DNA of 7,322 nucleotides, taken from positions 1-7,322 of the forward strand of contig CANGSN010000145.1 in NCBI GenBank assembly GCA_947455805.1, given 5' to 3'. Position numbers and translations under genes: made by a program. Positions within the stretch are counted from its first letter, which is position 1; the number at the start of each line of letters is the position of its first letter. This document shows positions 1 to 6,375 of the stretch, piece after piece. The notes beneath the pieces were generated by a model. That model was not told the DNA's origin, made no database searches, and saw only the letters and a list, made by a program, of their open reading frames with translations. This DNA comes from Planctomycetota bacterium. GTDB taxonomy: Bacteria; Planctomycetota; UBA1135; UBA2386.

Positions 1-780
1 GACGAGGAACGCGGGCTCGGCGTGCGGCGCCTGCGCATCGACGACGACGCGGTCGAACGGCTGGTGCTGCTGGCCGGCGGCGACGCGCGGCGGGCGCTCG
101 GCTGCGTCGAGGCGTGTGCGGCGACCTGCGTCGACGGCGACACGATCACCGCGGCGATGGTGACGGAAGCGTTCCAGCATCGTGCGCTGCAGCACGATCG
201 CGACGGTGACCTGCACTACGACCTGCTGTCGGCGCTGCACAAGAGCCTGCGCAACTCCGACGTGCAGGCGGCGGTCTACTGGCTCGCGCGCGCGCTCGAG
301 GCCGGCGCCGATCCGGTGCACGCGGCGCGGCGGCTGGTGGCGATGGCGGCCGAGGACGTCGGCCTCGCCGATCCGATGGCGCTGCAGGTCGCGGTCGCCG
401 CCCAGCAGGCGCTGCAGTTCCTCGGGCTGCCGGAAGGCCGCCTGCCGCTGACCGAAGCGGTCGTCTACCTCGCCGCGGCGCCGAAGAGCAACGCGGTGAT
501 GCGGGCGATCACGGCAGCCAGCGAAGCGGCGCAGAAGGGGCCGCAGCATCCGGTGCCACTGCACCTGCGCAACGCCGCGACCGGGCTGCAGAAGGATCTC
601 GGCCACGGCGTGGGCTACGTCTACGCGCACGACACCGCGGCCGGCGTCGCGGCGTTCGAGTGCCTGCCGCCGGAGCTGAAGGGTGCCACGTTCTTCACCC
701 CGGGCGATCGCGGCTTCGAGAAGAAGGTCGCCGAGCGCATGGCGGAGAACGACGCGCACCGCCGCAAGCCCCGTGGCTGA
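1..780 (+). CDS. rarA: Replication-associated recombination protein A (RarA/MgsA), C-terminal part, 5' end outside window
   Basis: RarA is a cytoplasmic AAA+ ATPase related to clamp-loader subunits and RuvB; it acts at stalled replication forks and on single-strand DNA ends. The frame is open from the first base with no initiation signal, so the gene enters from the left and 259 codons are visible. Seen: DEERGLG at residues 1-7 of the fragment, the sensor-2 type GDARRAL at 27-33, then the helical RarA C-terminal region with the family blocks YDLLSALHKS, AAEDVGLADP, YLAAAPKSNA, VPLHLRNA and GYVYAHD, ending in a basic tail. These match my recollection of E. coli RarA block by block. The Walker A and B motifs (about 190 residues in E. 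coli numbering) lie upstream and cannot be checked. The GTG at 22 is an internal codon, not a start. The stop TGA at 778-780 overlaps the next gene by 8 nt. Identification is secure. Confidence 0.95.
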   Translation, partial: DEERGLGVRRLRIDDDAVERLVLLAGGDARRALGCVEACAATCVDGDTITAAMVTEAFQHRALQHDRDGDLHYDLLSALHKSLRNSDVQAAVYWLARALEAGADPVHAARRLVAMAAEDVGLADPMALQVAVAAQQALQFLGLPEGRLPLTEAVVYLAAAPKSNAVMRAITAASEAAQKGPQHPVPLHLRNAATGLQKDLGHGVGYVYAHDTAAGVAAFECLPPELKGATFFTPGDRGFEKKVAERMAENDAHRRKPRG

Positions 781-1582
781 CGGGCGGCCCCGCGAGGTCT
801 TGTTCGGCGTCGCCGGCTGGACCTACGACGACTGGAAGGACGTCGTCTACCCTCGCAACTGCAAGGACACGCTGCGCGCGGTCGCCCAGCGTGTCTCTGT
901 GATCGAGATCAACAGCACGTTCTACGGGCTGCCGTCGGCGAAGAACTGCCGCTCGTGGGCCGAGCGCACCGTCGACCTCGGCACGCGCTTCACGGCGAAG
1001 CTGCCGCAGGCGTTCACGCACGAACGGCGCTTCGACGACACACTGGTGGCGCAGGTTCGCGAAGGCTTCGCACCGCTGGCCGAGTCGGGGCGCTTGCTGG
1101 CGCTGCTGGCGCAGTTCGACCATTCCCTGGCGTTCGGCCCCGCGGCCCTCGAACTGCTGGCGCGCCTCGCGCAGGCCTTCGGCGGCACGGCGCCGCTGTG
1201 CGTCGAGGTGCGCCACGCGTCGTGGAACGCCGCCGCGGCGCTGGCGGCGTTGGCCGAGCTGCAGCTCGGCGCGCTCGAACTCGACTATCCCGGCATGGTC
1301 GGTGGCTTCTCGCGCGACGTCACCGGCGTGCGTGCGCCGGGCGGGCTCGCCTACTTCCGGCTGCACGGCCGCAACCGCGCGTGGTTCCGCAAGGGCGCTT
1401 CGCGCGACGAGGTCTACGACTGGCGCTACGGACCCGACGAAGTGCGGCAGCTCGAACAGCGCATCGACCGCATCGCGCAGGATGCGGTGCGCACGGTGGT
1501 GATCGCCAACAACCACTTCCACGGCAAGGCGATGACCGTGATCGAGGAACTGCTGGCCTGGTATCGCGGCCAGGGGGCGTGA
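773..1582 (+). CDS. DUF72 (YecE-like) TIM-barrel protein
   Basis: A 269-residue protein of the DUF72/YecE family, which adopts a TIM-barrel fold; its biochemical role is not established. Length matches the usual 250-280 residues. Seen: GVAGWTYDDW near 12-21, the signature VIEINSTFYG at 43-52, FTAKLP at 73-78, VEVRHASW at 144-151, YFRLHGRN at 194-201 and NNHFHGKA at 246-253, in the family's order. The region usually reading like QLPPSF is QFDHSL here, a divergent version. I chose GTG 773 because the barrel begins only about 12 residues later and because this start overlaps the rarA stop by 8 nt, typical of coupling. An upstream in-frame ATG at 683 would add 30 arginine-rich residues encoded inside rarA and is unlikely. 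No good Shine-Dalgarno is seen, consistent with re-initiation after rarA. The family is certain; the function is unknown. Confidence 0.92.
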   Translation: MADGRPREVLFGVAGWTYDDWKDVVYPRNCKDTLRAVAQRVSVIEINSTFYGLPSAKNCRSWAERTVDLGTRFTAKLPQAFTHERRFDDTLVAQVREGFAPLAESGRLLALLAQFDHSLAFGPAALELLARLAQAFGGTAPLCVEVRHASWNAAAALAALAELQLGALELDYPGMVGGFSRDVTGVRAPGGLAYFRLHGRNRAWFRKGASRDEVYDWRYGPDEVRQLEQRIDRIAQDAVRTVVIANNHFHGKAMTVIEELLAWYRGQGA

Positions 1583-1607
1583 GGACCGGCGGGCGGAGCT
1601 GGGTCGG

Positions 1608-3326
1608 CTAGGTGATGGCGATCGCGCGCATCACGTCGTCGACCAGGCTCTGCAGCATCGTCGCCGACAGGTCGAAGCGCACGTCCATCGCCGCGAACAG
1701 CTCGGGCAGCGGCTTGCTGCCGCCGAGCGCCAGCGCCTGCCGGTAGTGCTTCAGCGCCTGCGCCGGATCGCGGCGGTAGCGCTGCCACTGCTGCAGCGCC
1801 GCCAGCTGCGCGATGCCGTACTCGATGTAGTAGAACGGGTGCGAGAACAGGTGGTCCTGGCGGATCCACAGCATCGCCCGCGCGGCTTCGATGCCCTGCC
1901 AGTCGGTGCCGTCGCCGAAGCGCCGCCAGATGTCGAGCCAGGCCGTGCGTCGCTGGTCGTGCGTGTGCACCGGCTGCGCGTAGACCCAGTGCTGGAACGC
2001 GTCGATCGAGGCGATCCACGTCAGCGTGCGCAGCACCTTCTGCAGGTGCCGTCGCCGTACGCGCTGGGCGTCGGCCGGCGCGTAGACGAGCGCCAGGTGC
2101 TCGAGGCCCATCAGCTCCATCGACATGCTGGCGGTCTCGGCGATCTCGATCGGGTAGTCGCGCAGCGACTGCAGGTCGAGGTCGCGGCACAGCAGCGAGT
2201 GGAAGGCGTGGCCGGACTCGTGCAGCAGCGTCTGCACGTCGCCGTGCACGCCGACGCCGTTGGCGAAGATGAACGGCACGCGGTCGTCTTCGTACTGGTA
2301 CTGGTAGCCGCCCGGCGCCTTGCCCTTGCGGCTCATCAGGTCGAGCAGGCCGCGGCGGTGCAGTTCGTCGAGCCAGGTCGCGAACTCGGGATCGACGGCG
2401 GCGAGCAGGCGCCGGCACAACGCGATCAGCTGCGGCTCGTCGCGGAACGGGCGCAGCGGCGGCGCGCCGTCGGGGTCGACTTCGAGGTCCCACGGGCGCA
2501 GGCTCGACTGGCCGAGCCGCGTGCCGCGCTGGCGGTCGAGTTCGCGCACGGCCGGCACCACGCAGGCGGCGATCGCGTCGCGCAGCTGCTGGCAGGTGGT
2601 GGCGTCGTAGTCGTAGCGGCCGAGCTCGAGGAACCGGTAGGGCGTGTAGGTGTGGAAGCCGGCGTTGCGCGCGATCTCCGTGCGCAGCGCGATCAGGCGG
2701 TCGTAGATCCGTTCCTGTTCGGCCCAGCGGCCCTGGCGCGCGGCGGTCAACGCCCGCCAGGCACCTTCGCGCACGCTGCGGTCCTGCTGCTCGAAGTAGG
2801 GCGCGATCTGCTGCGGCGTCAGCGAGCGGCCGTCGAAGTCGACGGTCATGGCGCCCATCACCGCCTGCTGTTGCGTCTGCAGCTCGGCCTCCTGGCGCTG
2901 CAGCTCGGTGTTCTGCGGACGGAACAGTTCGCTCTGCGTACGTCGCCGCCGCACGACGATCGCCAGCTCGTCGCCGCTGGCGCCGGTGCGCACGGCCGGG
3001 CTCGCCAGGAACTGCTTGTCGAGCGCATCGGCCAACACCTTCACCCGCGGCATGACCTGCTGCTCCATCGCCAGGTAGGCGTCGCGGGCGGTGGCATCGT
3101 CGGTCCGGCGGGTCTTCTGCACGTAGCGGCGCGCCTTCTCGCCCTCGATGCAGGACAGCAGCTCGCTCTCGTCGCACAGCCAGGCGCGCAGCTGGTCGAG
3201 GGTGTCGAGCGGGCGCGCGCGCAGGGCGTCGAACAGGGGTTCGAGCTGGCGCAGATCGCCGGCATCGAGATCCTGCGGGGCGAAACGGCGCGCCGGTGCG
3301 GGAAACAGCGGTGTCACGGAGCCCAT
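1608..3326 (-). CDS. M3 family zinc oligoendopeptidase (thimet/PepF-like)
   Basis: A 572-residue metallopeptidase of family M3, which cleaves short peptides in the cytoplasm; no signal peptide is seen. From the ATG at 3326 the zinc motif is H369-E370-S-G-H373. The expected third ligand is E397 in AETAS, aligned with the VEVPS glutamate of thimet oligopeptidase. Near the C-terminus YYIEYGIAQL matches the conserved tyrosine-rich substrate-binding segment of the family. The N-terminal half is helical, with the DLDAGDL and LEPLFDAL pattern common to M3 enzymes of this size. The start is not certain: ATG 3326 places the conserved region about 16 residues in but has no Shine-Dalgarno. An in-frame GTG at 3389 has GGAAAG about 9 nt upstream and would add 21 residues. 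The gene converges on DUF72 with 25 nt between stops and diverges from the lipoprotein gene. PepF is the nearest familiar name, but I would not assign that symbol. Confidence 0.93.
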   Translation of the reverse strand: MGSVTPLFPAPARRFAPQDLDAGDLRQLEPLFDALRARPLDTLDQLRAWLCDESELLSCIEGEKARRYVQKTRRTDDATARDAYLAMEQQVMPRVKVLADALDKQFLASPAVRTGASGDELAIVVRRRRTQSELFRPQNTELQRQEAELQTQQQAVMGAMTVDFDGRSLTPQQIAPYFEQQDRSVREGAWRALTAARQGRWAEQERIYDRLIALRTEIARNAGFHTYTPYRFLELGRYDYDATTCQQLRDAIAACVVPAVRELDRQRGTRLGQSSLRPWDLEVDPDGAPPLRPFRDEPQLIALCRRLLAAVDPEFATWLDELHRRGLLDLMSRKGKAPGGYQYQYEDDRVPFIFANGVGVHGDVQTLLHESGHAFHSLLCRDLDLQSLRDYPIEIAETASMSMELMGLEHLALVYAPADAQRVRRRHLQKVLRTLTWIASIDAFQHWVYAQPVHTHDQRRTAWLDIWRRFGDGTDWQGIEAARAMLWIRQDHLFSHPFYYIEYGIAQLAALQQWQRYRRDPAQALKHYRQALALGGSKPLPELFAAMDVRFDLSATMLQSLVDDVMRAIAIT

Positions 3327-3389
3327 GCGGTGCGGTGCGACGAAGGTGCAGCCTCTCGAGGCCGGCAAGGTAGGAACAAGCCGCGGCAC

Positions 3390-3406
3390 GCGGAAGCGCT
3401 TTCCGC
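3390..3406. repeat. Inverted repeat GCGGAA-N5-TTCCGC
   Basis: A perfect 6-bp dyad with a 5-nt spacer, adjoining the alternative GTG start (3389) of the M3 peptidase. It could be an operator, or an RNA stem occluding the GGAAAG of that start. Both readings are inference; a dyad of this size also arises by chance. Confidence 0.35.
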
Positions 3407-3488
3407 CGCTGGTGGCATTCTTGTCCGATCGAGCCCGGCGCGCCGTTCCCTCGGCACGTCGGTTGCCCTATGCGGCGCCTCTGCAAGC

Positions 3489-3503
3489 GGGGGCGACGCC
3501 CCC
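3489..3503. repeat. Perfect inverted repeat GGGGGCG-A-CGCCCCC abutting the lipoprotein ribosome binding site
   Basis: The 15-nt sequence is a perfect 7+1+7 dyad. In RNA it would form a 6-bp all-GC stem (3489-3494 with 3498-3503) closed by a GAC triloop. It ends immediately before the GGAG at 3504-3507. It could be a regulator binding site, a 5' UTR stem that modulates translation or mRNA stability, or a copy of a dispersed element. No T-tract follows, so it does not look like an intrinsic terminator. Confidence 0.5.
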
Positions 3504-3507
3504 GGAG
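3504..3507 (+). promoter_or_regulatory. Shine-Dalgarno GGAG for the lipoprotein gene
   Basis: GGAG lies 5 nt upstream of ATG 3513. It fixes the start within a much longer open frame that continues upstream as an antisense shadow of the M3 peptidase. Confidence 0.65.
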
Positions 3508-3512
3508 CGCCG

Positions 3513-3983
3513 ATGAACCGCACTGCCCTGGTCGTCTCGTCCTGCCTCTTCACCCTGCTGTCCGCCTGCGGTGGCGGTGGTGGTCGCCGCGCCCCCGTCC
3601 AGGTCCCGCCGCCGCCCCCGCGCCCGGTGTCGATCCTCGTCGAGGTCTACGACCCGGTCACCAACTTCGTCTGGCAGGACGTCTCGGTGCGGGTGGTCGA
3701 GTCCTTCCAGGAGTGGTCCGGGGTGATCTACCCGAGCCCCTTCTTCGACATCTACCTGACGGACGCCACCGGGCGGGTGTTCCTCGACGAGTACCAGCTC
3801 GCGTTCGTCGAGGTCGGGTTCGTCGAGGACGGCAACGATCGCGCGATGCTGTCGTCGGATCTGGCCCAGGACGAGGCGGTCGTCACCCTCGAGATCTCGG
3901 GGGCCGGGTTCGTGACGGTCTACGTCGACGTGCCGCTCAGTTGGAACCAGCCCGACGTCTTCGTCGAGGTGCCGTTCAACTGA
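3513..3983 (+). CDS. Small acidic lipoprotein, unknown function
   Basis: A 156-residue predicted lipoprotein. Seen: a short signal peptide (M1-N-R then a hydrophobic stretch) ending in the lipobox L16-S-A-C19; the lipidated cysteine is followed by five glycines. Gly rather than Asp at +2 would favour the outer membrane under the E. coli sorting rule. A basic, proline-rich tether follows (P32-P36), then a domain of about 115 residues alternating hydrophobic and acidic positions, rich in V, F, Y, D and E, as expected of a beta-sandwich. The segment ILVEVYDPVTN followed later by LTDATGRVFLDE resembles carboxypeptidase-regulatory or transthyretin-like domains, but I cannot assign a family. That domain has about 20 acidic residues against 3 arginines, and the whole protein contains no lysine or histidine. 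Start chosen from the GGAG site and the intact signal peptide. The regulator gene follows after 78 nt on the same strand. A surface-anchored binding role is only a guess. Confidence 0.82.
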   Translation: MNRTALVVSSCLFTLLSACGGGGGRRAPVQVPPPPPRPVSILVEVYDPVTNFVWQDVSVRVVESFQEWSGVIYPSPFFDIYLTDATGRVFLDEYQLAFVEVGFVEDGNDRAMLSSDLAQDEAVVTLEISGAGFVTVYVDVPLSWNQPDVFVEVPFN

Positions 3984-4052
3984 TCGCGGCGGCCGGTCTC
4001 GTCGCAGACGGGGTCAAGCTGCGTTGGTGTGTCCGTCGATGAGCGTGGGAGC

Positions 4053-4058
4053 GAGGAA
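4053..4058 (+). promoter_or_regulatory. Shine-Dalgarno-like GAGGAA deciding a TTG start for the response regulator
   Basis: The GAGGAA core (AGGA at 4054-4057) lies 3-4 nt before the TTG at 4062. The spacing is tight but this is the best site near the gene. The competing GTG 4029 has no comparable site upstream. Confidence 0.45.
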
Positions 4059-4061
4059 CAC

Positions 4062-4979
4062 TTGGACACCATCCTGCTCGTCAACGATTCCACGACGCTC
4101 ACCAAGGTCCTCTCCAGCCACTTCCAGAAAGCTGGCTATCGCGTGATCGCGGTGACCGGTGTGATGGACGCCTACGAGGCCTTCATCCGCACCGAGATCG
4201 ACCTGATCCTGACGGACTACGTGCTGCGCGACAAGGACGGCCTCGAGGTCATCAAGACCTTCCGCAGCAAGCGCAACCAGAAAGCCCTGCCGATCGTCGT
4301 CTTCACGGCGATGGAAGACGAAGACACGGCGAAGCGCTGCAAGGAAGCGGGTGCGAGCACGGTCCTGTGCAAGGCGAGCGGCACTGGCAAGCTGCTGGAG
4401 TCGATCGAGAAGCTGATCGAGGAATACAAGGCGACACAGCCGTCGGCGTCGCTCGACCAGGATCTCGGCCGTTGCATCGTCAAGGCCACCTGCGACGTGT
4501 TCCGCACGATGATGAACCTGCGCGTCATCGCCGGCGACGTGACCGTCGAGAAGGCGCAGATCCGCCGCGCCGAGGTCATCGGCAGCATCGGCGTCGCCGG
4601 CTTCCTGACCGGCGCCATCTCGCTGTTCCTGCCGAAGTCGCTGGCCCGCCGCGCGGTCGCCGCGATGTTGATGATGGACTCGCCGGAAGGCCTCGCCGAC
4701 AGCGACCTGGTCGACGCCATCGGTGAGCTGACCAACATGGTCGGCGGCAACATCAAGACGGAGCTGTTCCAGAAGGCGCCGCTGTTCGACATCTCGGTGC
4801 CGAGCGTCTACATCGGCGACGACCTGCAGCGCCGCACGGTCACCAACGACCTGTGCTTCCACGTGCCGTTCTCCATCGGCGGCGAGGACTTCTCGGTCGA
4901 GTTCCTGATGGTGACGAAGAAGGGCGGCGGCACCGGCGTGCAGGCGTCCCTCGTCGACGGCATGTCGCAGAAGTCGTGA
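4062..4979 (+). CDS. Response regulator: receiver domain fused to a CheX-type phosphatase domain
   Basis: A 305-residue cytoplasmic signalling protein. Numbered from TTG 4062, the receiver spans about 3-122, with phosphoacceptor D52 (LILTDY), switch residue T82 (VVFTA) and conserved K104. The usual Asp/Glu-Asp metal-binding pair is N8-D9 and the usual Pro after the lysine is Ala. A short linker leads to a CheC/CheX-like domain (about 131-290) carrying the family's catalytic E-x-x-N as E222-L-T-N225, followed by GGN. CheX-type proteins dephosphorylate CheY-P, so the C-terminal domain may act on its own receiver or on another regulator; this is inference. No kinase, chemoreceptor or other che gene is in the window, so it is an orphan. 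TTG was chosen because it yields the standard receiver N-terminus (M-D-T-I-L-L-V) with GAGGAA upstream. GTG 4029 would add 11 charged residues. pepP follows after 31 nt. The domain calls are secure; the start and partners are not. Confidence 0.88.
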   Translation: MDTILLVNDSTTLTKVLSSHFQKAGYRVIAVTGVMDAYEAFIRTEIDLILTDYVLRDKDGLEVIKTFRSKRNQKALPIVVFTAMEDEDTAKRCKEAGASTVLCKASGTGKLLESIEKLIEEYKATQPSASLDQDLGRCIVKATCDVFRTMMNLRVIAGDVTVEKAQIRRAEVIGSIGVAGFLTGAISLFLPKSLARRAVAAMLMMDSPEGLADSDLVDAIGELTNMVGGNIKTELFQKAPLFDISVPSVYIGDDLQRRTVTNDLCFHVPFSIGGEDFSVEFLMVTKKGGGTGVQASLVDGMSQKS

Positions 4980-5010
4980 TCCGGCGCCGCCAACGCGGCA
5001 CACTCCCGAC

Positions 5011-6345
5011 GTGAGTCGCGACGCCGACCCGAACCCTCTCGTCCACCGCCGCCGCCGCCAGCAGCTGCTCGATCGGCTCGGCGACGGCGTGCTGCTGCTG
5101 CCCACGGCGCCCGAGTTGCACCGCAACGGCGACGTGCTGCACGAGTATCGCCCGGGCTCCGACCTGCACTACCTGACCGGGTTCCCCGAACCCGACGCCG
5201 TGTTGGTGGCGTGGCGCGAACGCGAACGCGGCCATCGCGCCGTGCTGTTCGTGCGGCCGCGCGACCCGGCGCGCGAGATCTGGGATGGCAAGCGCTTCGG
5301 TGCGAAGGGAGCCGTGCGCACGTTCGGCGTCGACGCGGCGTTCCCGGTGGGGCAGCTGTGGCAGCGGCTGCCGAAGCTGCTGGAGGGCCGCGCACGACTG
5401 TTCCATCGCCTCGGCGTCGACGCGACGTTCGACCGGCGCCTGCTCGACCTGTTCGCGCAGCTGGCGAAGAAGCATCGCCGCCGGCAGCCGGCGGCGCATC
5501 CGGACCTGATCGATCCGGTGCCGGCGATCGCCGCGCAGAGGCTGGTCAAGGACGCGCACGAGCAGGCCGCGATGCAGCGGGCCGGTGCGATCTCGGCGGC
5601 CGGGCATCGGGCCGCGATGCAGGCGGCGCGGCCGGGCCTGTTCGAGTTCGAGGTACAGGCCGTGCTCGAGGCGGAGTTCCGCCGCCACGGCAGTCCGCGC
5701 AACGGCTACCCGTCGATCGTCGCCAGCGGCAGCAACGCCTGCGTGCTGCACTACCACGACAACGACCGTCGGCTGCGCGCCGGCGACCTGCTGCTGATCG
5801 ACGCCGGCGCCGAGTGCGGCGGCCACACCGCCGACATCACGCGCACCTTCCCGGTGTCGGGAACGTTCACGCCGGCGCAGGCCGCGGTCTACCGCGTCGT
5901 ACTGCGTGCGCAGATCGCCGGCATCCGCGCCTGCCGCGCCGGGGCCCGCTGGGACGCGGCCCATCGCACCTGCGTGCGTTCGCTGACCCGCGGCCTGGTC
6001 GAACTCGGCGTGCTGCGCGGGCGGCTGCCGCGGCTGCTGAAGAAGGAGGCCTACAAGCCGTTCTACATGCACGGCACCAGCCACTGGCTCGGCCGCGACG
6101 TGCACGACGTCGGCGCCTACCTCGACGCGCAGGACCGGCCGGCGCCGCTGCCGGTCGGTGCGGTGCTGACCGTCGAGCCGGGCCTCTACCTCGGCCCGCG
6201 CGATCGCCGGGTGCCGAGCGAGCTGCGCGGCATCGGCATCCGCATCGAGGACGACGTGTTGATCACGGCGAAGGGCCCGCAGGTGCTGACGGCGGCGGTG
6301 CCGAAGACGATCCGCGAGATCGAGGCGCTCTGCCGGCGGGCGTGA
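5011..6345 (+). CDS. pepP: Xaa-Pro aminopeptidase (aminopeptidase P, M24B)
   Basis: A 444-residue cytoplasmic metallopeptidase that removes an N-terminal residue preceding proline; E. coli PepP has 441. The N-terminal AMP_N domain spans roughly 8-140, with SDLHYLTGFPEP typical of it. The pita-bread domain has all five expected metal ligands: D264 (LIDAG), D275 (TADITRTF), H358 (HGTSHWLG), E389 (VEPGLY) and E413 (IRIEDD). The 11-residue spacing of the first two equals that in E. coli (D260/D271). H354, H365 and HYHDND near 247 occupy the positions of conserved substrate-binding histidines. The start is GTG 5011, which gives the family length. No Shine-Dalgarno is evident in the 31 nt after the regulator stop; a small GCCGC-CAAC-GCGGC stem (4986-4999) lies there. 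It is probably co-transcribed with the regulator. It converges on the sugar transferase with 30 nt between stops. Confidence 0.95.
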   Translation: MSRDADPNPLVHRRRRQQLLDRLGDGVLLLPTAPELHRNGDVLHEYRPGSDLHYLTGFPEPDAVLVAWRERERGHRAVLFVRPRDPAREIWDGKRFGAKGAVRTFGVDAAFPVGQLWQRLPKLLEGRARLFHRLGVDATFDRRLLDLFAQLAKKHRRRQPAAHPDLIDPVPAIAAQRLVKDAHEQAAMQRAGAISAAGHRAAMQAARPGLFEFEVQAVLEAEFRRHGSPRNGYPSIVASGSNACVLHYHDNDRRLRAGDLLLIDAGAECGGHTADITRTFPVSGTFTPAQAAVYRVVLRAQIAGIRACRAGARWDAAHRTCVRSLTRGLVELGVLRGRLPRLLKKEAYKPFYMHGTSHWLGRDVHDVGAYLDAQDRPAPLPVGAVLTVEPGLYLGPRDRRVPSELRGIGIRIEDDVLITAKGPQVLTAAVPKTIREIEALCRRA

Positions 6346-6349
6346 CGGT

Positions 6350-6369
6350 CGGCGGCGTCGGCGCCGCCG
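6350..6369. terminator. GC hairpin between convergent genes, possible bidirectional terminator
   Basis: CGGCGGCG (6350-6357) and CGCCGCCG (6362-6369) form a perfect 8-bp stem around a 4-nt TCGG loop. It sits in the 30-nt gap between the stops of pepP and the sugar transferase, where termination is needed in both directions. No T-tract follows on either strand, so it is not a canonical intrinsic terminator; it may instead protect mRNA 3' ends. The position is more persuasive than the sequence, because such stems are common in GC-rich DNA. Confidence 0.5.
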
Positions 6370-6375
6370 CGCGGT

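Larger units (their letters stand above)
3327..3512. promoter_or_regulatory. Divergent intergenic region between the M3 peptidase and lipoprotein genes
   Basis: This 186-nt gap must hold the promoters for both divergent genes. I see no box pair I would defend: the best plus-strand pair, TTCCCT (3446-3451) and TATGCG (3469-3474) with 17-nt spacing, matches the sigma-70 consensus at only about half the positions. The minus-strand TACCTT (3372-3367) lacks a matching upstream box. It does contain several dyads: GCCTC/GAGGC (3351-3362), GCGGAA/TTCCGC (3390-3406), the palindrome CGGCGCGCCG (3436-3445) and a strong one at 3489-3503. Some are expected by chance at this GC content. Confidence 0.45.

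Noticed and set aside
1584..1605. Possible GACC/GGTC stem between the convergent DUF72 and M3 genes
   Set aside because: A 4-bp stem with a 14-nt loop is at chance level.
3412..3426. Sigma-54 like TGGCA...TTG upstream of the lipoprotein
   Set aside because: The GG to GC spacing and the -12 GC element do not fit the sigma-54 consensus.
3436..3445. CGGCGCGCCG palindrome as an operator
   Set aside because: GC-only palindromes of this size are common by chance in DNA of this composition, and nothing else supports it.
1426..3486. Minus-strand 686-codon open frame overlapping the M3 peptidase in another frame
   Set aside because: The translation is R/A/P-rich, a typical frame shadow in GC-rich DNA, and it runs antisense into the DUF72 gene.
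1746..3512. Plus-strand open frame of nearly 590 codons in the same frame as, and running into, the lipoprotein gene
   Set aside because: It is antisense to the M3 peptidase, whose HESGH motif and conserved blocks prove the minus strand codes. Its translation is low-complexity V/A/R/Q-rich with no recognisable motif. Only the part from ATG 3513 is real.
3993..4012. Possible hairpin CCGGTCT/AGACGGG after the lipoprotein stop
   Set aside because: It has only 4 bp plus 2 bp around a G-G mismatch and no T-tract; too weak to call a terminator.
4840..6105. Minus-strand 421-codon open frame opposite the regulator and pepP
   Set aside because: pepP has all metal ligands in the plus-strand frame; the antisense product shows no family motif and is GC-driven.
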